Source: Camillea tinctor
Taxonomy: Eukaryota; Ascomycota; Sordariomycetes; Xylariales; Xylariaceae
NCBI GenBank assembly: GCA_022578605.1
Contig: MU394051.1
Coordinates: 1,165,664 to 1,229,663 of the forward strand
Reading direction: 5' to 3'
DNA length: 64,000 bases
Shown here: in pieces, positions 24,832-36,390 of the stretch
Layout of the letters: every line of letters begins with the position of its first letter
Numbering within the stretch: the first letter of the stretch is position 1
Program-made: the position numbers and the translations under genes
The notes under the pieces: generated by a model
What the model saw: the letters and a program-made list of their open reading frames with translations, nothing else
What the model was told of the DNA's origin: nothing
The model's database searches: none

Positions 24832-27056
24832 ATGGGAAGCACAAATCTATACGAGAATGGCAAGATCCGGTTGATTCCTGTAAGTCCATACTACTACTAG
24901 GATATCTTTTTTATTATTATTACTAACATACATCTATCCAGACTCCCACACCAAACCCCAAAGGCGAGTACTATCTATAGCATATCATCGGGTCTCCAAA
25001 TTACCTCATTAACATCGTCCTAGATCCGCTGAACCTTCCCAACTGGAGGAAGTGGTTGGCTATTGGTGTTATCTGCTTTTGTATGTGCCATCTTAGTAGA
25101 AGAAACAGGGCCTTGCGTCCCGTATAAACATACATCCATATCTGACTCGCCTTCTAGTCGGCGCACTTTCGCTTGCTGCCGAGATTGCAGTGGCTTCCCA
25201 GTTGCCCGTATTTCTACTCGAGTACTCAGGGGTTGACCCGGCCAAGGTATTGAGCACTACGGATTTCAAAGCCAAGCTTTCTGGAAAAGAAGGCTTGAAC
25301 CCCCTTGATGTCATCCCCGAGGGTGTCAAGCCGGCGTCCTTGGCTCAGGTCTCGCTACTGGCCACGATACCACTTCTCAGCAACGGTATCGCGAGTTACT
25401 TCTTGGTTCCCTTGTCGATCGCTGTCGGGCGTCGACCGGTGCTGCTGCTGACAGCCACTTTCTCCTGGGCTGGTGGCTTCTGGGCTGGCTTCAGTCAGAC
25501 CCTTGAGAGCCATCTCGCTGCCCGTGTGATACACGGGCTCGGAGCCGGGGCTGTCGAGGCTTTGCTGCCTTTAATCGCACAAGATATCGTCTTCATCCAC
25601 CAAAGAAACAAGGCACTCTCTGCGATTGTTGCCAGCCAGGTGAGTAACGTTATCTCCACGCTCATACTATCGAAGCTAACGAATGAGTAAGGGGCCTATC
25701 ATCATCGCTACTGGCGTTGCCGGTCCATACCTCGCAGCGAATTTCACCTGGCGTTGGATCTACTGGTTTACTTCTATCCTCGGCATTGTGGCCTGGATCC
25801 TCATCATCTTGTTTGTTCCAGAGACAAGATGGGAAAGATCTAAAGAAGAGCTAGGTAATTCGAAGTCCTATCCTCCCTTTCAGTCACTTTTCCTTCTATT
25901 ATCAGTCATATATTATGCTTTAACATCATCTAATGTTCGAGGACAGCTGGTCAGAAAATATGGCACGTCCCCGAGGGGGCGGACCGCCCCGAGCTCGACT
26001 ACGCGACCTACGGACACCGAACATGGAAGACCAACCTAGCACTCTTCCCGGAAACATTTGAGTGGAAGAAGGCCGGTAAATCGATATTGAACTGTGCCAG
26101 GAGCACCTTGTTCCCTGCGGTCTTCTGGGCTATCCTGATCAACAGCGCCTTCTCAACCATCCAGTCCTCCACGAGCCAGACTATCTCCTTCGCTCTTCTA
26201 GCCGCGGGGTACGCACACACCTAATACCCCTTATTTTCCCCCTTATCTGGTGACCCGGGTCAGGCTCTGGCCTCCCCAACGCCTTCACAGCTCCCGCCCA
26301 AACATCTCTGCTAACCCCTTTACTTAGCATACCGTACGAGTTCACCGGCCTGGCGGTGATCCCGTCGGTCCTCGCCGCGGCGTTCGTGTACGTGCTGGGC
26401 GGGCCCGTCGCCGACCGGGTGTCGCTGTACCTGACGCGCGCGCTGGGCAAAGGGCGCCGCGAGCCCGAGTACGGGCTCGCGAACCTCGTGCTGCCGGTGC
26501 TGCTCGGCGTCGTGGGCGCCCTGGTCTTCGGCCGCGCGGCCCAGGACCGCGCGCACTTCAGCATCCTGCTGCTCGGCAACCTGTTCCTGCTCGCGGGCGC
26601 CCTCACCGTGTCCTCCCTCGTCAACGCGTTTGTTATCGAGAGCTACCCGCAGATGGCTGGGTGAGTGGCGGTGTTTTTTCTTCTTGTCGTTCTTTTCTAC
26701 GTTTGTTTCCTATGTTCGCTTTGCTTTGATTTCCCCTTGGTTTGGAGAGTGATGAAAGAAGAACAAGTAGAAAGGCTAATTTATCGTCCCTAATTAGCCC
26801 CGTCTTGGTCAACGTGTCCTCACTGCGTATCATGATCTCTTTCGGCACTTCGTCGCAGGCTACCGTCTGGGTGCAGCAGCTCGGCCCCGCAGGCCTGTTC
26901 GGTGCCTACACCGCGATGCTCGTCATCGTTGCGCTCGGCATGCCGGTGCTGTTCTTCTACGGGAAGAGGCTGCGCATGTGGACCGCAGGCAGCGTGAGCA
27001 AAGGTGAGACCAAAAAGATCGATGATGATAGTGACGATGACCAAGGCAAACAATAA
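24832..27056 (+). CDS. Major facilitator superfamily transporter
   Basis: Eight exons, 24832-24879, 24942-24963, 25024-25080, 25158-25639, 25692-25854, 25947-26208, 26328-26660 and 26798-27056, give 541 residues from the ATG at 24832. The intron after the second exon uses a GC donor (AAG|GCGAGT). The joined N-terminus reads PNPKDPLNLPNWRKW, the hallmark that precedes the first helix in fungal DHA1-type (Hol1-like) MFS proteins. Then come ALSLAAEIAVASQLPVF, a lumenal loop, VPLSIAVGRRPVLLLTATFS with the inter-helix 2-3 motif, and the NFTWRWIYW and FVPETRW motifs typical of the family. The last helices are in exons 7 and 8, and the tail is acidic. About 12 membrane segments are expected at the plasma or an internal membrane. 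The substrate cannot be told. Exon 7 is far more GC-rich at third positions than its neighbours. The true N-terminus depends on how the preceding TAG is treated. Confidence 0.88.
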
Positions 27057-28075
27057 AAAGGCGTAGTAAGGTTCAAAGGAAAGAAAGTGAAAGGACTACG
27101 GGCTTTATAATGACAGGGGACAAAACAAGGCAGGGTCGTAGGGTTAGTCAATTTTTCTTTCTTCATCGAGCGTGTGCACTTGATGACTTTGGATAGCTGG
27201 AACAGGTCATAGGGGGGTGAGAATATGTTTACGGTCACAGTAGTCTTATATCGTGCTTATACGTATATATCCTAGAGATATACACGTCACATAGGGTAGA
27301 CCACTCTCGCTCGCACGTGTGTATGTGGCGATCTAATAATATGGCCTCTTGTGATGGCGGACCCACGCCGGGTTTGCTCTAGGTTACGAGATTCGAAGCT
27401 TCTGTCGCTACCGTCTGAGGGCGCCGGCCGCATAATATAGTTATCAAATATATAACTCAGTTTTCCGTCTCCTTTCGAGAATTGCCTACGAAGAATAGGG
27501 GTATGTTACTTACAAGCTTGCTCGCCTCAGGAGAGGAGTAACAACGTTGCTACTCTGATTTTATTTTATTCTTTGAACTTGGATTCGCGTTATTTTCATC
27601 AAACCCTAGTGGCACACAGATAGTTAAACAAAGGCTTGCTATTCAATTTTTTTTAATAAAGAATTCTATGACATGAAAATGAAAATACTTATGGGAAATG
27701 TACCGTTCATGCTATTTAGTGGAGGAGCCACAACTTAGAGGTACAATATTAATATAGAAAAGGGAGTGTCTAGAACGAAGCTTACATCAACCTTTCTTAC
27801 ACTCCTTCCTTTTACAAGTCCTAGTCGATTCTTTATTACTGTTCTACGACGGAATTCATATTTAGACACCAAGTTTTGGAGCTGCTGGGTAGACTGGTTC
27901 GCTACGGTTGACCATATTGCATATATTAGGTACCTATATTTATATTTATATGATATATACCTAGGTAGGTATGCGTAATATTCTCACGTTAGGGGTCAAT
28001 TTGGTAAGAAAATAAATATTTTTTCACCATCGTGATATGGCCAGCCGTAATTTGCCTGCTGATTCGGCGGCGTCA
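27057..28075. other. Intergenic region between convergent genes
   Basis: The 1 kb of AT-rich 3' flank is shared by the MFS and Nudix genes. It holds one ACCTAGGT (27959-27966). No coding is seen. Confidence 0.55.
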
Positions 28076-28079
28076 CTAG

Positions 28080-28129
<50 letters not shown>

Positions 28130-28750
28130 GCTGCTGCTGCTGTTGCCCTTGTTCAGGAACCAGGTCCAAAATTCCTGTACCATCGCCTGATAGCCAGCCG
28201 CCGTAGACTCTGGAACAGGGCTTCGGGTATGATATGATTCGAAGAAGGGCATGAAAAACGAGTTGAGTATGTGCCTATGGGCGGCGGTCACGGAAACCTT
28301 AGTCTCAGTGATGGCACGAATTAGCTTTGTGAGGGTTGGTAGAGCTTTGGCAAGTGGCCCGATCGCTGGCTCGGGTGGGCCGTCCAGCATGTACCATTCG
28401 ACGTCGGCAACCTCATTCTTGTCTAGCTGAAGCGTGTCGCGGCTTAGTACACGCGTACCACTGGGCTCTGCTATGAATGTGGTATAGTCTATAGGACCCG
28501 AATTTTTACTCACGTATCTGTCCGTGTGCATGTATCGTACTATAAGGTCCTCGGGATCAAGACCAAGCTCCTCCTTGGCTTCCCGCTGTGCTGCTTGTAG
28601 AGGTGTCTCGCCTGGGTTTGCGAAGCCTCCTGTGATCCCCCATGTTCCAGGGGCGGCAACTGATCCGCTCCTGAGTTGTACGAAAATTTGCACCTGGCCA
28701 TCACCATTAATCCAATAGATGAAGAAGCCAGCTCCGCGGGGGACAGCCAT
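28076..28750 (-). CDS. Nudix hydrolase with poly-Asn tail
   Basis: The single-exon gene encodes 224 residues. The Nudix box is complete: G42-x5-E48-x7-R56-E57-x2-E60-E61-x-G63 (within GGFANPGETPLQAAQREAKE and ELGLD). This Mg2+-binding motif cleaves nucleoside diphosphates linked to another group. The preceding strand FVQLRSGSVAAPGTWGIT fits the fold. The substrate (sugar nucleotide, NADH, dNTP or other) cannot be inferred. The last 20 or so residues are Ser4 followed by about 17 Asn, coded by the AAC microsatellite at 28079-28127, and the TAG follows directly. That tail is probably unstructured and variable among strains. The gene is divergent from CTR9, whose start is about 1.4 kb away. Confidence 0.88.
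28079..28143. repeat. TTG/CTG trinucleotide microsatellite inside a gene
   Basis: About 17 TTG units followed by CTG units on the plus strand read on the minus strand as the poly-Asn/Ser C-terminus of the Nudix gene. In-frame expansion or contraction would change only the tail length. Confidence 0.92.
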
Positions 28751-30190
28751 GGTAATTTCTCGGTAGGTTTTCGTTCCTTTTTACTTACAAATCTCTCTCT
28801 TGCTCTCTCTTGTGATTTGTAAAGGTTTACCTGAATGCTCTTTCTTAGTATGTTGACTGATGTTAGGAATTCTAGGGGGGCATTTTGTTGGGTTGGTAAG
28901 ATTGTATAAATATTGTTGCCTGCTTCAACCATGTTGCCTAGGAAGGTCATGACAAGTAGTGGTTGTTGGGGATTAGACAGACAGACAAAGACTTTGTTAG
29001 GCAAATGCAATAAGCTGTTTCTATTCTATTTTTGTTGTTGTCCCTATAGGAGTTATTGATTTACAGGGACAACTTTATTGTTTGTATCGCTAGATAATAG
29101 GTGCAATGGATAAATAAGATCGAATTCTAATATCCGTGAGCTAAAGTAAAGATAAAGGGGTTGCTATAAAACAGTAACTCTTTCTATAGACAGCAAAGCT
29201 CTCAAAACGCCTATATTTATGGCTTTCGTAACCGTTATTTAGTTTGTTGCCCGATGGAGAGGGGGCATATACTAGGACTTTCTTTTACTTGTGGTGCTTT
29301 CTTCTGTAAAGCCCGTCTCCAATATCACAGTAGCGGTGGTAGATACGTCTTTCCGGCTTCTCGATGTTGTGTTCCTAGCTTCATCTATAACCCCTACTCA
29401 CTGATGAGTTGTTAGTTGTGTGATTATTGGTTTGAATTGGGGGACATGGCCAAGTTCGTGGTTTAGCCTTCTGTCCAAGGTTAAAAGAAAGAAGGATGCT
29501 ATCTACTACTTGATTTGAAAATACTGAAATAACCTACCTACGTATTGTATAACTTATTGGCTTTAATGCTCCAGGTTTCAATTTTATAAGCTTTAGCACA
29601 GTGAAAAGGACAGTTTTGGAAGTACTGCACACACTGTAGTGTACATACCCAAACCGGTACTAAGTCATGGTACCCCTGCTAGCATCCAAGGTACCTAAGT
29701 ACTCTTTCTTGCACCCCTGTCAAGTTGAACGAGCGCGTTCTGGGATCAACGTCCAAACATATTTTCTTGAGCTTCAGCCTCGTCGCACAAGCCTCAAACC
29801 TGCACTTACCTTTTCAATCCATCTTTCCAATCCACCTATCTTTCTTTCCCGTCCCAGTTCATCCCAATTCACCCCATCATCAACCCCATCAATCCTTCAA
29901 CTCCCTTTTTACCTTTCGAGTCTCCAACCCAAACCTACTAGAATCACCAACTGCACACTTTCGCTCTTTCAACTATATTTCATGTTTTTTTCTTCTTTCT
30001 GAGAATGATCTTCAGTTTTGGGAGATGACTTCTGGTCTTCGTTAAGTCGTCACTTTTTATCTGTGTTTGAGGCTGACCTCCTCCTTCGACCTCTCTCTCT
30101 CTCCCTCTCTTTCCTCCCGCGTCGACTTTTCAATCCCCCCCCGACCTGTGTCTCTCCTTTGCCTATTCGATATCGCCTCGCCCCGTCATC
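28751..30190. other. Divergent promoter region, Nudix / CTR9
   Basis: The 1.4 kb between the divergent starts contains, from about 29700, the C/T-rich sequence typical of a leader. An ATG-initiated frame at 29667-30002 opens in this leader and could be an upstream ORF of CTR9. Its composition (Ser/Pro/Phe/Leu only) speaks against a real protein. Confidence 0.5.
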
Positions 30191-33100
30191 ATGTCGGCAG
30201 CGCGCAACGGCCACACCGACAGTGCTGCCGATGGCTCCCTGCCCATTAGCAAACGATTCTCTGATATCCCCAGCGCCATCGATATTCCCGTACAAGGCGA
30301 CCAAGAAGATGAAGCTGTTGAAATCGACCTGGAGGATCTTGTCGATGATCCCACCGAACTCTGCACCTTGTTCGAGAACGAGCGTGCTGCGCGCACTTAT
30401 TGGATGACCGTAGCCCTCGCCTATGCCAAGCAGAAGAAGATCGACCATGCCATCGAGATGCTCAATCGCGGCGGTAATGCCATGCACGATAGCAATCCTA
30501 AGGAGAAGCTTAGTATTATTACATGTGTATGTTGGATGTACCTGGGCAAGAGCCGCGGTGCTCCTCGTGTCCCTCCCGATGGAGCTCTACTATCCGAAGC
30601 CAAAACCAAAGACTACTATCTCCAACTCGCTACGTCTTCCCTCAACGAGGCCTCTCGTATAAATCCGGCATTCCCTCCGCTATTCCTAGCCCGTGGTGTT
30701 CTCCAGCTCTTGAAGGCTTCACTTCAGGCCCCGTCCAAAGCCACCGGAGCAGGCCATCCTGAGCAGGACAAGGCCGACTTGCTGAAGAGTGCACTGAAGG
30801 CTTTCGAACAAGCGAGCAAGGTGTCGCAAGGAAAGAACATGTTGGCCTTGATGGGAAAGGCGCGCGCCCTCTTTGGATTGGGCAATTACCGAGAGGCCTT
30901 GACCACCTACCAGGATGTGTTGTCCAAGATGCCCAATCTCGTTGATCCAGATCCTAGAATCGGTATTGGTGCTTGCTTTTGGCAGCTTGGCTTTAAGGAT
31001 GATGCGAAGCAGGCCTGGCTGAGGTGTCTTGAGATTAACCCCGATTCCAAGATTGCCAATATACTCCTAGGTCTCTACCACCTAGATGCCAGTGCCCGAG
31101 TTCCCACCAATAGCTCTGAGTTCATTAAACTCTACAAGAAGGCCATGACCGAATACACGCAAAAGGCGTTCAAGCTTGACAAAAACCAGCCCCTGACATG
31201 CGCTACCTTTGCAAGCTATTTCCTGTCGAGCAAGAACCTCGCTCACGTGGATTCGCTGGCGAATAAGGCGATACAGTACACCGATGTCAATGCAATTGCG
31301 AGTGATGGCTGGTACCTGCTTGCCCGCAAGGAGCATTTCAGCGGGAATGTTGAGACTGCTACCGACTACTATAGGCGCGCGGATGAAGCCCGTGGTGGGC
31401 TGGAGAGAGGCTACCTTCCCGCCAAATTCGGCGTCGCCCAGCTTTCAGTCTTGAATAACGATATTGGCGAGGCCAAGCTTCGTCTCGAGAAGATAATTCA
31501 ACCGAGCGGCAAGACCGAGCGTAACTATGAGGCCATGATCCTCCTAGGCACTCTTTACGCCGAGGAAGTATTTGCTAACCAGTACGCTGCTGTGAAGGAG
31601 GATAAGTCCGCAGAGATGCACAAAGCCATAGAGTATCTCGAACACGTCCGTACGGCTTGGAGAGATCCGAAAAAGAATCTTTCACATGACTCTGCCATCT
31701 TGTTGAACCTTGCGCGCCTCTACGAGAACGACCATCCCGAAAAGGCGCTCTTGTGTCTCCAGCAAGTTGAAGAATACGAGCTGGACCAGATCCCCACCTC
31801 AGAGCATCCGGCAGATATCGAAGATAAGGATGCATTGCGCAAAGCACTACGCAAGAACCTTCCACCCCAGCTGCTTAACAATATTGGTTGCTTTTACTCG
31901 CAGTCGGAACAGCACAGCAAGGCAAGCGAGATGTTCGAGGCTGCTTTGAGCTCATGCATGCGAATTGGCGAAAAGGGCGAAGACTTGGACACAGATGCCT
32001 TGGTTACGACTATAAGTTTTAACCTCGGCCGAAGCTATGAATCTGAGGGTCTCATAGATCAAGCAGAAGGCGTATACGAGAAGCTGGTAGCTCGTCATGA
32101 CGACTATACTGATGCACAAGTGAGGCTGGCCTATATCAAGCTGCGCAAGAATCCACACAAGGAGGGTCCGGATGCGGTTGCTAAGCTTTTTCAAGAGAAC
32201 CCGTCCGACCTAGAAGTCCGTGCCTTGTACGGCTGGTATCTCGGCCGAGTCAATTCACGGAAAAGGTCTGGCAATGTCAACGAGGACCCCGAGCTCAGAC
32301 ATTACAAGCACACTCTTCAGAACTACGACAAGCATGACAGGTACGCTCTAGTTGGCATGGGTAACTTGTATATGATGGCAGCTCGTGAAATGCGCCGCGA
32401 CACCGACCAGGAGAAGCAGAAGCGCTCTGCTGGTTATACTCGCGCCGTGGAGTTTTTCGACAAGGCATTGCAGCTCGACCCAAAGAACGCCCATGCTGCT
32501 CAGGGCGTCGCCATCGCTCTAGCAGAAGACAAGAAAGATCATAAGACGGCTCTAGCAATATTCTTAAAAGTGCGGGAGACTATCAAGGATGCTAATGTCT
32601 ACATTAACATCGGCCACGCATACGCAGAACTGCGCCAGTTCTCTAAAGCGATCGAAAACTATGAAGTTGCCCTTTCAAAAGAAGGCAAAACGAATGATCC
32701 TGGTATTTTAGCATGCCTTGGTCGGACGTGGCTGAATAAAGGTAGACATGAGAGGAACTTGGATGCGTATAGAACGTCTTTGGACTATGCCAAGAGGGTA
32801 AGTTTTGTGGAGCAAAGGCATATATGCGTATACATATTCTTGATGCTAACTAGCACGTGTAGGCTCTCGAAGCTTCTCCGGATCAGGTTCATTTCAAGTT
32901 CAACGTCGCATTCGTTCAAATTCAATTGGTTCAGCACATTATGAACGTGTCTGAAACTCAGCGCACGTTGGCACAACTTGAAGATGCTTATCAGGGTCTT
33001 GAGGCAGCCATTGTGACATTGGAGGAGATCGCGGCTCATCCCCAGCCCCCGTATCCGAAGGCAGACGTGGAGCAGCGAGCCAACATGGCGAAGAACACAC

Positions 33101-33912
33101 AGCGCAAACAAGTCAGCCGTCAAATTGAGAGCCAAAAGGAGTATGAGGAAAGGAACAAGGAGAAGCTTGCAGCAGCTCTTGAAAAACGACAGGCCGATCT
33201 TAAGCGGCGGGAAGAAGAGCGCCAAAAAGCTCTTGCCATAGAACAAGAGAGACAAGAGAAGCTTCGCAAAGAACGTGAAGACATTGCAGCACGTGACCGA
33301 GAAATAGCTGAAATGCGGGCTGCTGAAGAAAGAGAGCGCCTCGAGGCTGAGATGACCACAGACAGTGAGACTGGCGAGAAGGTTCGGAGGAAGCGGAAAA
33401 CAAAATCTCAAGGCGAGAGCAAACCCAAGGGCCGCTCACGAAAGAAGACCGAGCGCGATGATGGCGGGTCGGATGGCGAGAGCCAGCCAAAGAAGAAGCG
33501 CAGACTAGCTTCTAAGAAAGATAACAAGAAATACAAATCGGAGGAGATAGTTGTCGACAGCTCCGACGAGGACGATGATGCTCTAGAGCGTGCAGAGAGG
33601 GCTATAGAGGGTCGCGATACGCCACGCTCAGACGCAGACGATGCTTCTAGAGGTGGCAACGATGACGACAATATGGAAGTGGACAACACGGCAAATCAGA
33701 ATGAGGACGACGAGGAAGAGGATGAGCCCAGCACTACCAGAGCAGCGCCCAAGCGTGCTCGGCGAGGCAGGGTTTTGGACGATAGTGACGAGGAGAACGA
33801 GGACGAAGGTGGGAGCCCTGCAGCGAATGGCAAGTCGGAAAATGAAAACGGGGAGGCTGCTGGAGGTGCAGATACTAGCATGGCAGATGCTGGAGAAGAC
33901 GAGGACGACTAA
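30191..33912 (+). CDS. CTR9: Ctr9, TPR scaffold of the PAF1 complex
   Basis: Two exons (30191-32797 and 32863-33912), with a 65-bp intron carrying GCTAAC, give 1218 residues. The start is the ATG of MSAARNGHTDSAADG. Family landmarks include VEIDLEDLVDDPTELCTLFE near the N-terminus, WMTVALAYAKQKKIDHAIEM, and many tetratricopeptide repeats to about residue 960 (for example LLNNIGCFYSQ and VYINIGHAYAELRQFSKAIE). The splice restores YAKRALEASPDQVHFKFNVA. From about 960 a long charged coiled coil (ERNKEKLAAALEKRQADLKR) passes into a basic NLS-rich then very acidic tail with repeated EDD/EED. Ctr9 scaffolds Paf1C on RNA polymerase II and is needed for histone H2B ubiquitination and H3K4/K36 methylation. 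The length fits Pezizomycotina orthologues. Confidence 0.96.
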
Positions 33913-34473
33913 ATAATTTGTAAATTACCTGGTTGGAGAAGTAGCTATTACGGATGCTTTTCTGTTCATCGTATTTTCTACGGACCTAGGTTCGTTGCAT
34001 ACCCGCTATGGATCCAGGGGGTTGGCGCAATGGACAATAATATAATCCTTGGATCAGAATGCTGTATCTATACCAATGACAGTTGCATCACCGAAGACGA
34101 ACGAACGGTTTCTCTGTGAACTTAAAGAGTACCGGGCTGCTGTGAGTGAGACGTTGTGGATTGTAGGGGGTGGTCAATTCCCCAGTCTCAGGGGCAAAGG
34201 ATGCTCCACTTCTGTTATTTAAGTATAGCAAACCAACCAACCTGTCACTAACAAGATGGTCAGATGGTCTCCAATATTCAACTCCACGGATTATGTACCT
34301 GGCATTATAGCCGAGGTCCTATATATAAATATCTTCTAGGAGAACATTGGAACAAGTAGAATACCGTTGCGCGTCTAGATATTTCTACGATAAATAAGAA
34401 TCTCCTCTTAAGCGACCGACCGATCGATTAATCAACCACTCACTCACCCCGAACTTACCAACCGCAACACGAC
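33913..34473. other. Intergenic region CTR9 / PrpF-family gene
   Basis: The 0.56 kb spacer includes one ACCTAGGT at 33984-33991 and a short CGACCGACCGATCGATTAATC motif run near 34413-34433, just before the next leader. No gene is seen. Confidence 0.5.
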
Positions 34474-35979
34474 ATGCTTTCTCCGCCGCAGCTCAGGTGT
34501 CTCGCCCGTGCATCGGCCGATGTGCCGGCCACGGCGATAATCCAAACATCACTACCGATCTTCAGGAGAACCAACCACCCTGGCAGCGCCGCAGGTATCA
34601 TTCAAAATATTCACAACAAAACGCACCTCAGGTCTCATCATCAAGCCAGATCCCTATCATCCTCATCTTCATGTTCCTCTTCATCTTCATCATCATCACA
34701 GATCCCTCCTATCACCACCACCAGCTCCGCCGTCCGAGGCACCCGCCGCGTCCCCGCACTGTTCGTGCGCGGCGGCACCTCCAACGGGCTCGTGTTCCGG
34801 CGCTCGGACCTGCCGGCGCGCCAGGAGGACTGGGCGCAAGTGCTCCCGGCGGCGATGGGGAGCCCGGACCCGGCGCACGGCCGGCAGCTCGACGGCATGG
34901 GCGGCGGCGTCTCCTCCACCTCCAAAATATGCGTGCTGGCGCCGGCGGGTCCCGAGAGGCGCGAAGTCGCGGACGTCGAGTTCACGTTCGTGCAGGTGGG
35001 CATCCGCGACGGGGCGCTAGATCTCGCGGGCAACTGCGGGAACATGTCGGCGGCGGTGGGGCCGGCGGCGTGGGACGAGGTGCTGACGCGGGAAGTGAAG
35101 GAAGGGATTCTGAGCGGGACGAGGGACATGGGGGAAGGGGATGGGGAGAGGGAGGTCACGGTGCGCATCTTTAATACGAATACCTCCAAGGTCATGCACG
35201 CGCGCTTCCGCATCGGCAGGGATGGGCGCTACTGCCCCGCCGGCGACTACGAGATGGACGGCGTGCCCGGGACGCAGTCGCGCATCACGCTCAGCTTCCT
35301 CGATCCCGCGGGCGCGAAGACCGGGCGCGCGCTGCCGACGGGGAACCCGGTCGATGAGCTAGTGCTTCCGGCGGCCGAGGGGGGCAGCCGCACTATCCGC
35401 GCTTCCCTCGTGGACGTGTCGAACCCGGGCGTGTTCGTGCGCGTCGACGAGGTCCTCGGCATGAAGGCGAGCGAGGTGGGGTGGCTGACCCCCGCCGCGG
35501 TCGAGTCGGATAAGGGGCTTAAAGCGAGGCTCGAGGCGATTCGCCGCGCGGGCGCGAAGAAGATGGGTCTCGACCCGGAGATAGAGAGCGTGCCTAAGAT
35601 CGTGCTCTTGTTCCCGCCTGAGTCGTCGGAGGGTGAGGGCCTGAAAACAACAGCAGCAGCTGCTGCTGTTGATATTAGATGCCTGGCTCTGTCGATGGGC
35701 CAGGCGCACAAGGCGGTGCCGTTGACGCTGGCGCTGTGCCTGGGAGCTGCGGCGAATATGCCCGGGACTATTGCTGCGGAGGTGAGGCGTGATGTGAAGG
35801 GGAGCGGTAGTCAGGAGAAGAAGGGAAAGGACAAGGACAGGGAGAAGTCATCATCGGTGGTGATTGGGCATCCAAGCGGGTTGGTTGAGATCGGTGCTAC
35901 GATCGAGGACGGCAGGATTGTGTCGGCTGACTTGCATCGAACGGCAAGAGTGTTGATGAAGGGTGAGGTCTATTACTAG
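34474..35979 (+). CDS. PrpF-family isomerase (2-methylaconitate isomerase-like)
   Basis: The single-exon gene encodes 501 residues. Residues 1-90 form a basic, Ser-rich leader with a poly-Ser tract (about 62-75) that looks like a mitochondrial targeting sequence. The PrpF/DUF453 domain then starts: VPALFVRGGTSNGLVFRRSD, with GGTSNG at 100-105. DGMGGGVSSTSKICVLAP and the hallmark DLAGNCGNMSAAV (GNCGN at 186-190, Cys188 a likely catalytic residue by family analogy) follow. The end has RCLALSMGQAHKAVPLTLAL and VVIGHPSGLVEIGATIEDG. In bacteria PrpF isomerises trans- to cis-2-methylaconitate or related tricarboxylates. The fungal substrate is unknown. A run of GCA/GCT at 35650-35670 codes poly-Ala. 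The gene is markedly richer in G/C than its flanks. Confidence 0.87.
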   Translation: MLSPPQLRCLARASADVPATAIIQTSLPIFRRTNHPGSAAGIIQNIHNKTHLRSHHQARSLSSSSSCSSSSSSSSQIPPITTTSSAVRGTRRVPALFVRGGTSNGLVFRRSDLPARQEDWAQVLPAAMGSPDPAHGRQLDGMGGGVSSTSKICVLAPAGPERREVADVEFTFVQVGIRDGALDLAGNCGNMSAAVGPAAWDEVLTREVKEGILSGTRDMGEGDGEREVTVRIFNTNTSKVMHARFRIGRDGRYCPAGDYEMDGVPGTQSRITLSFLDPAGAKTGRALPTGNPVDELVLPAAEGGSRTIRASLVDVSNPGVFVRVDEVLGMKASEVGWLTPAAVESDKGLKARLEAIRRAGAKKMGLDPEIESVPKIVLLFPPESSEGEGLKTTAAAAAVDIRCLALSMGQAHKAVPLTLALCLGAAANMPGTIAAEVRRDVKGSGSQEKKGKDKDREKSSSVVIGHPSGLVEIGATIEDGRIVSADLHRTARVLMKGEVYY

Positions 35980-36390
35980 GAGGTACTTACCCAAACAAGG
36001 TGATTTTGCTTTGTGAGCGAGCATAGCGATTTCCTAGTGGTGGGTAGTCGAAGTTGGTTTTTTAGAGGGAAGCTCAGGTCCCGGACTTTGAATGATCCTT
36101 CGCATTTAGATGGTAGTTCTACCTCACTTTCTATACGGAAAAGGGGGGAACCAGTTGAGCTTGCCTAGTACACGGTTTAAGCGGAGGGTTCTATTTATTA
36201 CCAATGTTATTACAATTCTTCTCAAGGACTTTTCTTGGTCTTACAACGGTTGTGTTCTCAGTTCTATCACAAGCCTTTCTTGGACAACAAATATCTATCG
36301 CCGAGTAGTTTATCAAGTCCCAAGACTCCTTCGTTATCCAGCTACCGCTCCACTTAAGCAAGTATATATATACGAGAACACGTTGATAAC
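35980..36390. other. Short intergenic region
   Basis: The 0.4 kb is the PrpF 3' flank and the promoter of the 36391 gene. Nothing else is seen. Confidence 0.5.

Noticed and set aside
29667..30002. 111-codon ATG frame upstream of CTR9
   Set aside because: Composition is Ser/Pro/Leu/Phe only, as expected from a C/T-rich leader; at best an upstream ORF.
34497..35174. 225-residue second frame over the PrpF gene
   Set aside because: It is an Arg/Ala/Gly-rich shadow of GC-rich coding in the true frame.
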